64,000 bases of DNA from Mucilaginibacter roseus (GCF_021215455.1 NZ_JAJPWV010000003.1:496001-560000), one strand, 5' to 3'; shown: positions 1 to 8,741, numbered from the stretch's first letter. Numbers and translations: made by a program. The notes: a model not told the origin generated them from the sequence alone.

Positions 1-165
1 CGGGTAGCTTTTTATGCTTATGCTTCGGCAACAAATGGCGCTGTACCTGTATATGGTTATTACAATACACAAACCGGAGACCACTTTTATACTAAAAACC
101 AAAATGAATTTATAAACGGCACCGGTACTTATGCTTACGAAGGGGTGCAATTTTATGCCTATTAA
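1..165 (+). CDS. C-terminal end of a DUF5648-type repeat protein (partial)
   Basis: The reading frame is open from the first base and ends at TAA 163-165. The 54 residues visible include the segments VPVYGYYN, TGDHFYT and EGVQFYAY. Aromatic-rich strings of this sort (Y-x-x-x-TGDHFYT) are the signature of the DUF5648 repeat found at the C-terminus of secreted bacterial proteins, often peptidases or cell-surface proteins. The N-terminal, function-defining part lies outside the window, so the enzyme class cannot be told. It ends convergently with the epimerase gene, and a hairpin lies between them. Confidence 0.7.
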   Translation, partial: RVAFYAYASATNGAVPVYGYYNTQTGDHFYTKNQNEFINGTGTYAYEGVQFYAY

Positions 166-173
166 ATAACTTT

Positions 174-215
174 CAGCCTATGCAAAGCCAATAGTAATTA
201 GCTTTGCATAGGCTG
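174..215. terminator. Hairpin between convergent genes, probable bidirectional terminator
   Basis: Perfect 15-bp stem: 174-188 pairs with 201-215, loop of 12 nt. It fills the space between two convergent stop codons. The T-tracts on both sides are weak, so termination efficiency is uncertain. Confidence 0.6.
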
Positions 216-1175
216 TTATACAGCACAAATCTCCTTTATACTCTCGCTCACCGGCTTAAATTCTATCCCGATTGCTTTCTTTATTTTAGAATTGTCAAAA
301 TACTTGGTGGTAACGGCCGATTGAGCGGCTATTTTATCCAGCACAGGGTCTTTACCTGTTAAAGCCGCAACCAGGGCGGCCGCGCGCCAGGCCAGGTTCA
401 TCATCCAGGGTTTTGCTTCTTTGGCTGGCGCTGGTATACCGTAGCCTTGCGCTATCTCTTCAACCAGTTGCTTGTAAGCGCGATTCTCAGCATTTATTAT
501 AAAACGTTCGGCGGTGATATCACTGTTCATTAAGGCGATCATGCATTTGGCTACATCCTGCACATCAACCAGTCCGGCAGTGCCGCTGGTATAAAATTTA
601 AGGCCTTTACGTACAGTGTTAAATATTTGCCCCGTACCCTCGTCGCCGGCATTTTTGCCTATAATTAATGATGGGTTTACGATCACGGCATCCAGCCCCT
701 CTGCAATACCTCGCCAAACTTCCATCTCACTTTCCAGTTTTGATATGGCATAGCCATCCGTCTCGGTGCTTACATCTAAATGCGTATTCTCGGTAATAAC
801 CTCACCAGGTTTTGCTAAACCCAGTGCCGCTATTGAGCTTACATGCACCAACTTGCAGTTATTATCGAGACAAAGGTTTACTACATTAGCTGTGCCTGCA
901 ACGTTGGCGGCTATCATGGGATCCTTATCCTTTTGCTTTAATGATACCCATGCAGCAGCATGATACACCCGCGTTACGCCTGCAAAAGCATCCTCAAGCG
1001 CAAAAACATCCAGTATATCGGCATCAACCCACTCAATGTTTCCAGAGAAAGGCGTCAATATAGTGGGCACAACAGATGATTTACGTTTTGTGCAACGCAC
1101 ACGTTCACCCTGCTTTACTAACTGCATGGCTACTTCAGCCCCTAAAAAACCCGTTGCGCCTGTTATTAAGATCAT
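216..1175 (-). CDS. NAD-dependent epimerase/dehydratase (extended SDR)
   Basis: The product is a cytoplasmic extended short-chain dehydrogenase/reductase of about 319 residues. The N-terminus MILITGATGFLG carries the GxxGxxG Rossmann motif for NAD(P). A later YAISKLESE segment supplies the Y-x-x-x-K catalytic pair, and HVSSIAALG holds the catalytic Ser region. The frame stays open for 13 codons upstream, but the Met at 1175 puts the Rossmann motif directly at the N-terminus, as is usual in the family, so I chose it. Family members act on nucleotide sugars, dihydroflavonol-like substrates or sterols; the substrate cannot be read here. The gene is divergent from glmS with a short shared promoter region. 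Confidence 0.85.
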   Translation of the reverse strand: MILITGATGFLGAEVAMQLVKQGERVRCTKRKSSVVPTILTPFSGNIEWVDADILDVFALEDAFAGVTRVYHAAAWVSLKQKDKDPMIAANVAGTANVVNLCLDNNCKLVHVSSIAALGLAKPGEVITENTHLDVSTETDGYAISKLESEMEVWRGIAEGLDAVIVNPSLIIGKNAGDEGTGQIFNTVRKGLKFYTSGTAGLVDVQDVAKCMIALMNSDITAERFIINAENRAYKQLVEEIAQGYGIPAPAKEAKPWMMNLAWRAAALVAALTGKDPVLDKIAAQSAVTTKYFDNSKIKKAIGIEFKPVSESIKEICAV

Positions 1176-1234
1176 GCCTTTAATACTAAAAATAGATTGC
1201 GCAAAGGTGCACAATTAATTTGGCAGCCTTACAC

Positions 1235-1262
1235 TTGATTGCGCTAAACCTCGTTACATTTG
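1235..1262 (+). promoter_or_regulatory. Bacteroidetes-type promoter of glmS
   Basis: TTG at 1235-1237, a 17-bp spacer, and the -7 box TACATTTG at 1255-1262 match the Bacteroidetes sigma-A consensus (TTG, then TAnnTTTG). The box lies 33 bp before the chosen glmS ATG at 1296, which supports that start over the in-frame ATG at 1260 that would overlap the box. Confidence 0.65.
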
Positions 1263-1295
1263 CAACAATCAATCTACAAACAAAAACCTGAAACA

Positions 1296-3131
1296 ATGTG
1301 CGGAATAGTTGGATATATAGGTCACCGTGAAGCCTATTCAATAATAATAAAAGGTTTGCACCGGCTGGAATACCGCGGGTATGACAGCGCGGGCATCTCT
1401 ATATATAATGATGGTATTAAAGTTTACAAAAAAGCAGGCAAGGTAAGCGCGCTCGAAGAGTTTGCTAAAAACTTGCCGGTAACGGGCACTATCGGCATGG
1501 GCCATACCCGCTGGGCTACACACGGTGCTCCAAGCGATCGCAACTCGCATCCGCATGCCTCAAATAACCGCAAGCTAACCATCATTCATAATGGCATTAT
1601 TGAAAACTACGCTACCATTAAGGAAACACTGCTTGCAAAAGGACATGTATTTAAAAGCGATACCGACACCGAAGTTTTAATTCACCTGGTTGAAGATATT
1701 GCCACGGCTACAGGAATGGACCTGAAGGAAGCCGTACGCATTGCACTTAATAAGGTAATTGGCGCTTATGCTATTGTTATAATGAGCGAGGACGACCCCA
1801 ATCTGCTCATCGCGGCGCGCAAGGGTAGTCCGATGGTTATCGGCGTGGGTGAAGGCGAATACTTTATAGCTTCGGACGCTACGCCGATTGTGGAGTATAC
1901 CAAGAATGTAATTTACCTGAACGATAACGAGATCGCTTACCTTACCCGCGAAGAGCTACTGATAAAAAACATTGACAATACGGTACAAACACCCTACATC
2001 CAGGAACTTGACCTGAAGTTGGAAATGCTGGAAAAAGGTGGATACGATCACTTTATGCTGAAGGAGATTTACGAGCAGCCACGATCAATACGTGATTGCC
2101 TGCGTGGTCGCATTTATCCGCAGCAGGGCAATGTACAATTAGGTGGTATAAAAGAGTATGCCGATAAGCTCCGCAACCTCGACCGTATTATCATAGTAGC
2201 CTGCGGCACATCATGGCATGCCGGTTTGGTAGGCGAATATTTGATTGAGGAATACGCGCGCATACCAGTAGAGGTGGAGTACGCTTCGGAATTCAGATAC
2301 CGCAACCCGATCATTACCGAAAAAGATTTGGTGATAGCCATATCACAATCCGGAGAAACAGCTGATACCATGGCGGCTATAGAGCTGGCTAAGGAAAAAG
2401 GCGCTACCATATTTGGCGTATGTAACGTGGTGGGCGCATCTATCCCACGTATCACGCACGCGGGTGTGTATACGCATGCCGGGCCCGAAATAGGCGTTGC
2501 CTCGACCAAGGCCTTTACATCGCAGGTGACCGTGTTAACCTTGATGGCCTTTTATATGGCGCAGCAGCGCGGCGCTATAACCCAAAGCAAACTGATAGAA
2601 TACCTGACTGAACTGGACGCCATACCAACACTGATTGAAAAAGCTTTAAAAACAAACGACGAGATAAAGGAAATAGCCGCCAAGTTTAAGGATAGCCGTA
2701 ACTGCCTTTTTCTGGGCAGGGGCAGCTCGTTCCCGGTAGCACTTGAGGGAGCTTTGAAGCTTAAAGAGATATCCTACATTCATGCGGAGGGCTACCCCGC
2801 TGCCGAAATGAAACACGGGCCGATAGCATTGATTGATACCGAGATGCCGGTGGTATTTATCGCCACCAAACATTCATCATACGAGAAAGTAATCAGCAAC
2901 ATACAGGAAGTAAAGGCGCGGGGCGGCAGAGTGATCGCCATTGTAAGCGAGGGAGACACTGCCGTTAAGGATATGGCCGACTATGTAATAGAGATACCGC
3001 AAACCGGCGAGGCCTTTGTACCGCTGTTAGCTACTATACCGCTGCAGTTGCTCTCCTATCACATCGCTGTAATGCGCGGTTGTAATGTAGATCAGCCGCG
3101 GAACCTGGCAAAATCGGTAACGGTTGAATAA
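1296..3131 (+). CDS. glmS: Glutamine--fructose-6-phosphate aminotransferase (isomerizing)
   Basis: This cytoplasmic enzyme makes glucosamine-6-phosphate from fructose-6-phosphate and glutamine, the first step to UDP-GlcNAc for peptidoglycan and lipid A. The start at 1296 gives MCGIVGYIG, so that Cys2 becomes the N-terminal glutaminase nucleophile after Met removal. An upstream in-frame ATG at 1260 would bury it. Residues 2 to about 240 form the class II glutamine amidotransferase domain (GHTRWATHG). Two SIS domains follow (ACGTSWHAG and GRGSSFPVALEGALKLKEISY), and the C-terminus ends QPRNLAKSVTVE, the conserved tail of the family. At 611 residues it is full length. It is followed by a strong terminator and so is probably monocistronic. 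Confidence 0.97.
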   Translation: MCGIVGYIGHREAYSIIIKGLHRLEYRGYDSAGISIYNDGIKVYKKAGKVSALEEFAKNLPVTGTIGMGHTRWATHGAPSDRNSHPHASNNRKLTIIHNGIIENYATIKETLLAKGHVFKSDTDTEVLIHLVEDIATATGMDLKEAVRIALNKVIGAYAIVIMSEDDPNLLIAARKGSPMVIGVGEGEYFIASDATPIVEYTKNVIYLNDNEIAYLTREELLIKNIDNTVQTPYIQELDLKLEMLEKGGYDHFMLKEIYEQPRSIRDCLRGRIYPQQGNVQLGGIKEYADKLRNLDRIIIVACGTSWHAGLVGEYLIEEYARIPVEVEYASEFRYRNPIITEKDLVIAISQSGETADTMAAIELAKEKGATIFGVCNVVGASIPRITHAGVYTHAGPEIGVASTKAFTSQVTVLTLMAFYMAQQRGAITQSKLIEYLTELDAIPTLIEKALKTNDEIKEIAAKFKDSRNCLFLGRGSSFPVALEGALKLKEISYIHAEGYPAAEMKHGPIALIDTEMPVVFIATKHSSYEKVISNIQEVKARGGRVIAIVSEGDTAVKDMADYVIEIPQTGEAFVPLLATIPLQLLSYHIAVMRGCNVDQPRNLAKSVTVE

Positions 3132-3150
3132 TGAACATTTCATTTAGTTT

Positions 3151-3185
3151 AAACGGGTTGTTACAATGTAACAACCCGTTTTTTT
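3151..3185 (+). terminator. Rho-independent terminator of glmS
   Basis: A 14-bp perfect stem (3151-3164 with 3168-3181), a 3-nt loop, and a run of T to 3185. It starts 19 bp after the glmS stop codon. Confidence 0.9.
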
Positions 3186-3212
3186 ATTGTGGATAAAAAC
3201 ACAGGCAAACCA

Positions 3213-3259
3213 ATAGAATAAATCAATGATAAAATTAAATTTGCATCAATTTATTCTAT
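3213..3259 (+). promoter_or_regulatory. oxyR promoter flanked by an 11-bp inverted repeat (putative OxyR operator)
   Basis: ATAGAATAAAT at 3213-3223 and its exact reverse complement ATTTATTCTAT at 3249-3259 flank the -7 box TAAATTTG at 3236-3243. The right arm ends 3 bp before the oxyR ATG. The outer ATAG...CTAT ends recall the ATAG/CTAT ends of known OxyR sites, although the spacing differs from E. coli. Autoregulation by OxyR is an inference. Confidence 0.5.
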
Positions 3260-3262
3260 AAC

Positions 3263-4198
3263 ATGACTATTACACAGCTGGAATACATTGTAGCCGTTGA
3301 CACTTACCGCAGTTTTGTTACTGCTGCCGAAAAATGTTTTGTAACGCAACCAACCTTGAGCATGCAAATACAAAAGCTTGAGGACACTTTAGGCGTAAAA
3401 CTTTTTGACCGCACCAAGCAGCCCGTTATACCTACGGAAATAGGCATAGAGGTGATTAGCCAGGCGCGGGTTTTATTGGCCGAAAGCGAAAAGATAAAAG
3501 AGATCATCAGCGATAGACAGAAGGAACTTTCAGGTGAACTCAAAGTAGGCATTATCCCTACCATTGCGCCGTACATACTCCCTAAAATCATCACCAGCTT
3601 TATTGAGAAATATCCGCAGGTAAAGCTGGTAGTATGGGAGCAAACCACCGAGCAGATCATACAGCAATTAAAGATGGGCATGATTGATTGCGGCATCCTC
3701 TCAACACCGCTGCACGAGGCCTCACTAACAGAAATACCAGTGTTTTACGAAAACTTTGTGGCCTACGTATCGCGCGATAGCAACCTGTTTAAAAAGAAAA
3801 GCATTCAGCCTGATGACATTGATGTAGAAGAGATATGGGTACTTAACGAGGGGCACTGCATGCGTGAGCAGGTTTTGAATATTTGCCAGCGCCGAAAAAG
3901 CACACGCGGATTTCAGCATTTTGAATACAACACGGGCAGCGTTGAAACATTGAAACGCATGGTTGACCAAAACAATGGCGCTACCATACTACCAGAACTC
4001 GCCCTCGCCGATTTGACAGAGAAACAACTGGACCGCGTGCGTTACTTTAAATCGCCGGAACCGGCGCGCGAGGTGAGCATCGTTATTCCGCGCAACTTTT
4101 TAAAGCGCCGCATGATTGAGGCTCTCAAAAATGAGATACTTGACTTTATACCCAAAAGGCTAAAAACCAAGAAAAAGAAAGAGATAATGGATATATAA
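3263..4198 (+). CDS. oxyR: LysR-type hydrogen peroxide sensor/regulator OxyR
   Basis: This is a LysR-family transcription factor of 311 residues. The winged-helix DNA-binding domain occupies residues 1-60 (TQLEYIVAV, SFVTAAEKCFVTQPTLSMQI). The rest is the LysR substrate-binding fold. The segment NEGHCMREQVLNIC places cysteines at 199 and 208, the same numbers and nine-residue offset as the peroxide-sensing disulfide pair of E. coli OxyR (GHCLRDQ...C). That makes OxyR much more likely than a generic LysR activator. In the family, oxidation switches on catalase, Dps and peroxidase genes. It stands alone between two terminator/intergenic regions and has its own promoter with a symmetric repeat. 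The C-terminus is a lysine-rich tail (KTKKKKEIMDI). Confidence 0.9.
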   Translation: MTITQLEYIVAVDTYRSFVTAAEKCFVTQPTLSMQIQKLEDTLGVKLFDRTKQPVIPTEIGIEVISQARVLLAESEKIKEIISDRQKELSGELKVGIIPTIAPYILPKIITSFIEKYPQVKLVVWEQTTEQIIQQLKMGMIDCGILSTPLHEASLTEIPVFYENFVAYVSRDSNLFKKKSIQPDDIDVEEIWVLNEGHCMREQVLNICQRRKSTRGFQHFEYNTGSVETLKRMVDQNNGATILPELALADLTEKQLDRVRYFKSPEPAREVSIVIPRNFLKRRMIEALKNEILDFIPKRLKTKKKKEIMDI

Positions 4199-4331
4199 GA
4201 GGCGAGCGGTGAATGGTGAATAGTCAGTAATGAACAGTAGAGTGTTAATAGAGATTTGTACTCGCATCTAATCCATATTAACAACTACCTAACCATATAT
4301 TCACTACTTCCAACTCATCATTCACAACTCA

Positions 4332-5339
4332 CTATCCCTCTATCTCCACTTCCGTTACCGGGTGGCCGGTGCAGGTGAGTATCCAGCCTGCGGCTAAGTC
4401 TTCGGCGGTGAGTACGTCGTTACGCACCATTTCGACTTTGCCGCTTTTACAAATAACCGCGCAGGCTGAGCATACGCCTGCTTTGCAGCTGTAAGATAAT
4501 TGAATACCATTTTGCAGGGCAGCCTGTAATATGGATTGATTTTCCCCGGCTATAATATCATAACGCTCGCCCCTATAGTTAATGCCTACTTTTTGGGGCG
4601 GATAATTAAGCACAGGCGGGGCAACGGCAACCGTTTCTATTACAAAATTTTCTTTACGGATGCGCTGTGGTTCAATGCCCATATACAGCAAAGTCAACCT
4701 AAGCATACGCATATAAGCGAATGGCCCGCACAGATAGAAATCAGCATTGAGCAAACCATTAGGCGTGTGCTGCCTAACAAGCTTTTCAGCCATAATATTA
4801 TTAAGCCGGTTTGCTTCGCTGCTTAACAGGTGTATTACTTTTAACCTTTCTGGATGCATAGCAGTCAAGTCATGCAATTGCTGCTTAAAAATAATTGATA
4901 ACTCGCTAAGACTGCTATAGACAACAGTTATACTACTCTTGCCATCTCTCGCCAAATGATATTTCAGTTGCGAAAATACCGGCGTAATACCGCTCCCGGC
5001 GGCGAATATGATAATATCTTTCTTTTGTTCGGGACGACTGATAAGAAACCGGCCGGCCGGTTCAACAGCGCGCAAGACATCGCCAACCTTAACCTTGGTA
5101 AACATAAAGCGTGATATTTCGCCGTTGGGGATGCGCTTTACGGTAATAGCCAGCAATGCTTCATCAGGTGATGAACTGAGCGAGTACGATCGGCGTATTT
5201 CCTCATGATGATGATCAAATACCAGCGTAATAAACTGCCCGGCTTTATAGCTTACCTTTTCGCCGGTTACATTGCTCAGGTAAAACGTTGATGTATCAGC
5301 CGTTTCTTGTTCTATCTTCTCAACCCTTAACTGTAGCAT
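4332..5339 (-). CDS. FAD/NAD(P)-binding reductase with C-terminal [2Fe-2S] ferredoxin domain (PaaE-like)
   Basis: A 335-residue flavin reductase of the ferredoxin-NADP reductase superfamily. The N-terminal FAD domain has RRSYSLSS (R-x-Y-S/T motif), and the NAD(P) domain has AAGSGITPVFSQL. The C-terminal plant-type ferredoxin carries SYSCKAGVCSACAV plus a final TCTGHP, i.e. the C-x4-C-x2-C...C ligand set for a [2Fe-2S] cluster. The same domain order occurs in PaaE, the reductase of phenylacetyl-CoA epoxidase, and in related one-component reductases. No paaABC genes are nearby, so its electron acceptor is unknown. It is translationally coupled to the upstream oxidoreductase (TAATG, overlap of one base at 5339), and so is the second gene of a two-gene redox operon. 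Confidence 0.85.
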   Translation of the reverse strand: MLQLRVEKIEQETADTSTFYLSNVTGEKVSYKAGQFITLVFDHHHEEIRRSYSLSSSPDEALLAITVKRIPNGEISRFMFTKVKVGDVLRAVEPAGRFLISRPEQKKDIIIFAAGSGITPVFSQLKYHLARDGKSSITVVYSSLSELSIIFKQQLHDLTAMHPERLKVIHLLSSEANRLNNIMAEKLVRQHTPNGLLNADFYLCGPFAYMRMLRLTLLYMGIEPQRIRKENFVIETVAVAPPVLNYPPQKVGINYRGERYDIIAGENQSILQAALQNGIQLSYSCKAGVCSACAVICKSGKVEMVRNDVLTAEDLAAGWILTCTGHPVTEVEIEG

Positions 5340-6343
5340 TAGCCTATTCTTAACACCAACTTACCAAACTGACTTGAATCATCCATCTTCCTGATTGCTT
5401 TTTCAGCCTCAGCTAACGGAAATATTTCATCAATAACCGGTTCAATTTTATGCTCGGCGATGAATTGGAGCATCTGCTCAAATTCGGCGGGAGCGCCAAG
5501 CGTTGTACCTAATATACTGATGTGATTCCAGAATATTTTTCGACCGTTAAGCTCTGGAATACTGCCTGCGGTGCCGCCCCAAAATACGATGCGTCCACCC
5601 GGTTTGCATATGTCAATCAGCTTTTCAAAGCCCTGCCCTAACGCGCTATCCAAAATCACATCAAAACCACCACCAGATAACTGGTGCAACTGCTCCGCCC
5701 AATCCTGAGCCTTATAATTAACCCCTGCCGAAGCTCCCAACTTTCTTGCCCGTTCAATCTTTTCGGCCGAGCCGGATGTTACAAAAACCTGGCAGCCTGC
5801 AGCTAAAGCATATTGCAAGGCAAAAACCCCGGTTCCGCCGCCAACGCCGGTTATCAGCACCTTATCTTCTTTTTTTGCCTGCCCTCTGGTAAACAACGCC
5901 CGAAAGGTGGTTAAACCCGCTACGGGTAATGTTGCGGTTTGCTCAAAATCAAGATGCATGGGTTTGGCTTGTATATCGGTTACCGGTACGGCTATATACT
6001 CAGCTAAAGTGCCTTGGTCGGGCGGCAAACCTATAATGTTAAAGTCTTTTGATTGGTGTTCAGTACTCTCCCCCCAACCGCGCGCGGGGTATATTACTAC
6101 ATCCTTACCAATCCAGTTGCTGTCGGCATCACTGCCTGCTTCGACAACTGTACCCGCACCGTCAGAACCGATTACCGCAGGATAAGCTATGCCCGGATAT
6201 TTACCTTGCGTTATCCACCAATCGCGACGGTTTAATGATGCCGCTTTTAACTGCACCAGCACTTCTCCGGGTTTGGGCGTCGGTTTATCAATATCTTTTA
6301 CGGTTAATGGCTGATTCAGCCCTTCCAGTACAATGGCTTTCAT
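5339..6343 (-). CDS. Zinc-independent MDR-family quinone oxidoreductase / alcohol dehydrogenase-like protein
   Basis: A 334-residue medium-chain dehydrogenase/reductase. The N-terminal GroES-like domain (SLNRRDWWITQGKYP, VIGSDGAGTVVEAG) lacks the structural-zinc four-cysteine lobe, which points to the quinone-reductase branch. The nucleotide-binding domain shows LITGVGGGTGVFALQYA. Family members reduce quinones or enals with NADPH. It is the first gene of a two-gene operon with the ferredoxin-type reductase, with stop and start overlapping as TAATG. It is divergent from the LytS/LytTR system across 175 bp that contain a likely LytTR operator, so regulation by that system is plausible. Confidence 0.8.
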   Translation of the reverse strand: MKAIVLEGLNQPLTVKDIDKPTPKPGEVLVQLKAASLNRRDWWITQGKYPGIAYPAVIGSDGAGTVVEAGSDADSNWIGKDVVIYPARGWGESTEHQSKDFNIIGLPPDQGTLAEYIAVPVTDIQAKPMHLDFEQTATLPVAGLTTFRALFTRGQAKKEDKVLITGVGGGTGVFALQYALAAGCQVFVTSGSAEKIERARKLGASAGVNYKAQDWAEQLHQLSGGGFDVILDSALGQGFEKLIDICKPGGRIVFWGGTAGSIPELNGRKIFWNHISILGTTLGAPAEFEQMLQFIAEHKIEPVIDEIFPLAEAEKAIRKMDDSSQFGKLVLRIG

Positions 6344-6434
6344 AATTAAACTTTACTTTATATTTAGGCGGAGCAATCACTGTTCCGAAAACCCGAACTA
6401 AGCGACTATGGGGTAAAACTATCAAAATTCCGCT

Positions 6435-6477
6435 TTGGTCACATTTATCGCACTGTTGGTCACATTTTTTACTTTTG
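6435..6477 (+). promoter_or_regulatory. 12-bp direct repeat with 21-bp period (putative LytTR operator) abutting a -7 box
   Basis: TTGGTCACATTT occurs twice without mismatch, at 6435-6446 and 6456-6467, so the copies lie on the same face of the helix two turns apart. LytTR regulators typically bind two direct repeats with this 21-22 bp period. The -7 box TACTTTTG follows at 6470-6477, and no -33 TTG sits at the normal distance, which fits a promoter that depends on a bound regulator. The kinase ATG is at 6519. The other side of the spacer serves the divergent oxidoreductase operon. Confidence 0.7.
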
Positions 6478-6518
6478 GAAAACCGTGTTGCGTACCATTG
6501 CCCTAAACAAATCACCTT

Positions 6519-7988
6519 ATGCTTAAATCTCTCCAAACTAAATTAAAAACCGAAACGCTCATTGAGCTTTTATTGGTTGCACTCGTCATCTTAGCTACGT
6601 TTATTGTTCACCTGTTTGATGCAGCAGATATTGTTAAAATCAATCGTTTAAACGGCATTCCAACTACCTACGGGTTTTTGCTTGCCCCGGCTGCCTTTAA
6701 ATATGCCGTAACATTTGTATGCTATTTGTTATTGTGCGCTTACGTAGCCCCGGAGTTTAAAAAACCAGAAGGCCAATCTGCCAGGCCGGCGGTTTTAGTA
6801 TATGCGCTGATAGCAGTATCGCTGTTGCTTAACTTAATCAGCATTTACTTTGGTGCGCTTCTGGCGCTCAGATTATGGATCATCCTGTTTACACGGACTA
6901 ACAGATCAGCTACTAATGCCTTAAATTACGAAAGCGGATTACTTACCGCAAGCTGGATTTTTTTGACCGTAGCTTCTGTATTTGTTGATATAAACACAGT
7001 AATAAGGGTTTTTATTTTATTGGTAATACCCGCTTGTATCATTGTTTATCTGTACGCCATGTACCGCATATTGCCACGAAATCAACATAAAAAATGGCTT
7101 TTTTTAAACTATTTTATAAGGATTATGCCTTGTATAGCTCTTTCAACATTAGTAACTATACTAACAGTAGCTCAATTAAAAGAACACAATTACCCTTACA
7201 GTTTAAATGAAGCTTTCAGGCTCGATCTGCTAAACTTTAAAGTTCAAGGGAACGATATTGAAGCGCTGCTGGTAATATGCCTATTGACACACTTACTGTT
7301 TGTAATTCCTTTTGCCTGGAGCAATTTTAAAAGCCGTAACAGAAAATTAGACCAGCAAATAAACGAGCTTAAAACCGAACTTGGGCAAACCGATGCCAAC
7401 CTTAACTTTTTAAAATCGCAGATAAACCCGCACTTTTTATTTAACGCCTTAAATACTTTGTATGGTACCGCCTTGCAGGAAAACGCGGAACGCACCGGCG
7501 AGGGCATACAAAAGCTTGGCGATATGATGCGCCTAATGCTCCAGGAAAACATGAAAGATAAAATAGCGCTGACCATGGATATTGATTATCTCAACAACTA
7601 CATCCTGTTGCAAAAGCTACGCACCGCTACATCTGCCAATGTTGTAATTGAGGCCGAGATAAGTAATGATAATCCTGATCTGCTAATAGCGCCTATGCTG
7701 CTTATCCCTTTTGTTGAGAATGCCTTTAAGCATGGCATCAGCCTTATTAATCCTTCATTTATAAAAATGAAACTGGTAACCAGCGGCAATACCCTTTACT
7801 TTGATGTGCATAACAGCATTCACCTGAAAAGCGATAATGACCCAGAAAAGGGGCAAAGCGGCATCGGGCTCGAAAATGTGAAGCAACGCCTGAATCTGCT
7901 TTACAACAACAAGCACGAATTAATTATCCGCGAAACCGCGAAAGACTTTTTTGTACACCTTACCTTGCAGTTAGAAGATGCCGTTTAA
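6519..7988 (+). CDS. LytS/YehU-type sensor histidine kinase
   Basis: The product has 489 residues. Roughly residues 15-270 form a hydrophobic multi-helix membrane domain with no recognisable ligand-binding fold. The His_kinase domain carries LKSQINPHFLFNALNTLYG, with phospho-acceptor His305, followed by a HATPase region (MLLIPFVENAFKHG and GIGLENVKQRL). This is the arrangement of Bacteroidetes LytS-like kinases. It phosphorylates the LytTR regulator encoded 9 bp downstream. The direct repeat upstream suggests autoregulation. The stimulus is unknown. Confidence 0.9.
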   Translation: MLKSLQTKLKTETLIELLLVALVILATFIVHLFDAADIVKINRLNGIPTTYGFLLAPAAFKYAVTFVCYLLLCAYVAPEFKKPEGQSARPAVLVYALIAVSLLLNLISIYFGALLALRLWIILFTRTNRSATNALNYESGLLTASWIFLTVASVFVDINTVIRVFILLVIPACIIVYLYAMYRILPRNQHKKWLFLNYFIRIMPCIALSTLVTILTVAQLKEHNYPYSLNEAFRLDLLNFKVQGNDIEALLVICLLTHLLFVIPFAWSNFKSRNRKLDQQINELKTELGQTDANLNFLKSQINPHFLFNALNTLYGTALQENAERTGEGIQKLGDMMRLMLQENMKDKIALTMDIDYLNNYILLQKLRTATSANVVIEAEISNDNPDLLIAPMLLIPFVENAFKHGISLINPSFIKMKLVTSGNTLYFDVHNSIHLKSDNDPEKGQSGIGLENVKQRLNLLYNNKHELIIRETAKDFFVHLTLQLEDAV

Positions 7989-7997
7989 CTTTATAAC

Positions 7998-8687
7998 ATG
8001 ATTGCCATTGCCATTGATGATGAACCCATCGCGTTAGATATTGTACGCACGCATGCCCAAAAAGTACCCTTTATACAAATGGATGGTTACTTCACAAACG
8101 CTTTTGAGGCACTCGGCTATTTGCAGCGCAACAAGGTCGACCTGATATTTTTAGATATCAAGATGCCCGATATCAGCGGAATAGACTTTATGAACAGCCT
8201 TACCAGCCCGCCTATGGTGGTGTTTACAACAGCCTATTCAGAACATGCGGTAAAAAGCTTTGAGCTCAACGCGGTAGACTATCTATTAAAACCATTTTCG
8301 CTGGCGCGATTTTTAAAGGCCTGTAACAAAGCCCTCGAATTATATGAACTCAGAAACAAGCAGCATGTGACAGGTGCGCCCGAAGCTATTTTTATAAAGG
8401 ATGGCTACGAGCAAGTAAAAGTAGCTATAAATGATATCCTGTTTTTAGAAGCATCAGGAAATTATGTGAAAGTTCATCTGCATAACGATAGTTCCCTTAG
8501 TACCCGAATGACGATTGGCGATATGCTGTTGATGCTACCCTCCAAGTCCTTCATCCGCATACACCGGGCTTACGTGGTAGCCCGGAATAAAATAAGCCGG
8601 TTTGACCGCTACCAGGTGTACATTGATAAACATACGGTACCCATAGGGGCTACTTACGCGCAATGCCTGCATGATATGCAATCATAA
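7998..8687 (+). CDS. LytTR-family response regulator
   Basis: The product has 229 residues. The receiver domain runs to about residue 120, with Asp53 in DLIFLDIKMPD as phospho-acceptor, the Thr in VVFTTAYS, and the Lys in YLLKPFS. A C-terminal LytTR DNA-binding domain follows (about 130-229; IFIKDGYEQVKVAINDILFLEASGNY and SFIRIHRAYVVARNKI). It partners the kinase encoded just upstream. LytTR proteins bind paired direct repeats, and such a pair sits upstream of this operon. A bidirectional terminator follows the stop codon. Confidence 0.93.
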   Translation: MIAIAIDDEPIALDIVRTHAQKVPFIQMDGYFTNAFEALGYLQRNKVDLIFLDIKMPDISGIDFMNSLTSPPMVVFTTAYSEHAVKSFELNAVDYLLKPFSLARFLKACNKALELYELRNKQHVTGAPEAIFIKDGYEQVKVAINDILFLEASGNYVKVHLHNDSSLSTRMTIGDMLLMLPSKSFIRIHRAYVVARNKISRFDRYQVYIDKHTVPIGATYAQCLHDMQS

Positions 8688-8723
8688 AAAAGGCGGCAGG
8701 ATATAACACCCTGCCGCCTTTTT
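8687..8723. terminator. Bidirectional terminator between the response regulator and sodA
   Basis: A 14-bp stem, 8687-8700 with 8710-8723, GC-rich core GGCGGCAGG/CCTGCCGCC, flanked by A and T runs that give a U-tract on either strand. It serves both convergent genes. Confidence 0.9.
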
Positions 8724-8741
8724 ATAAAATCATTTTTGAGA

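Noticed and set aside
4199-4331. AT-rich spacer with recurring TGAAT/ATTCA words, suggestive of an imperfect palindrome.
   Set aside because: No arm longer than a few bases pairs cleanly; it may be a decayed extragenic repeat but is not convincing.
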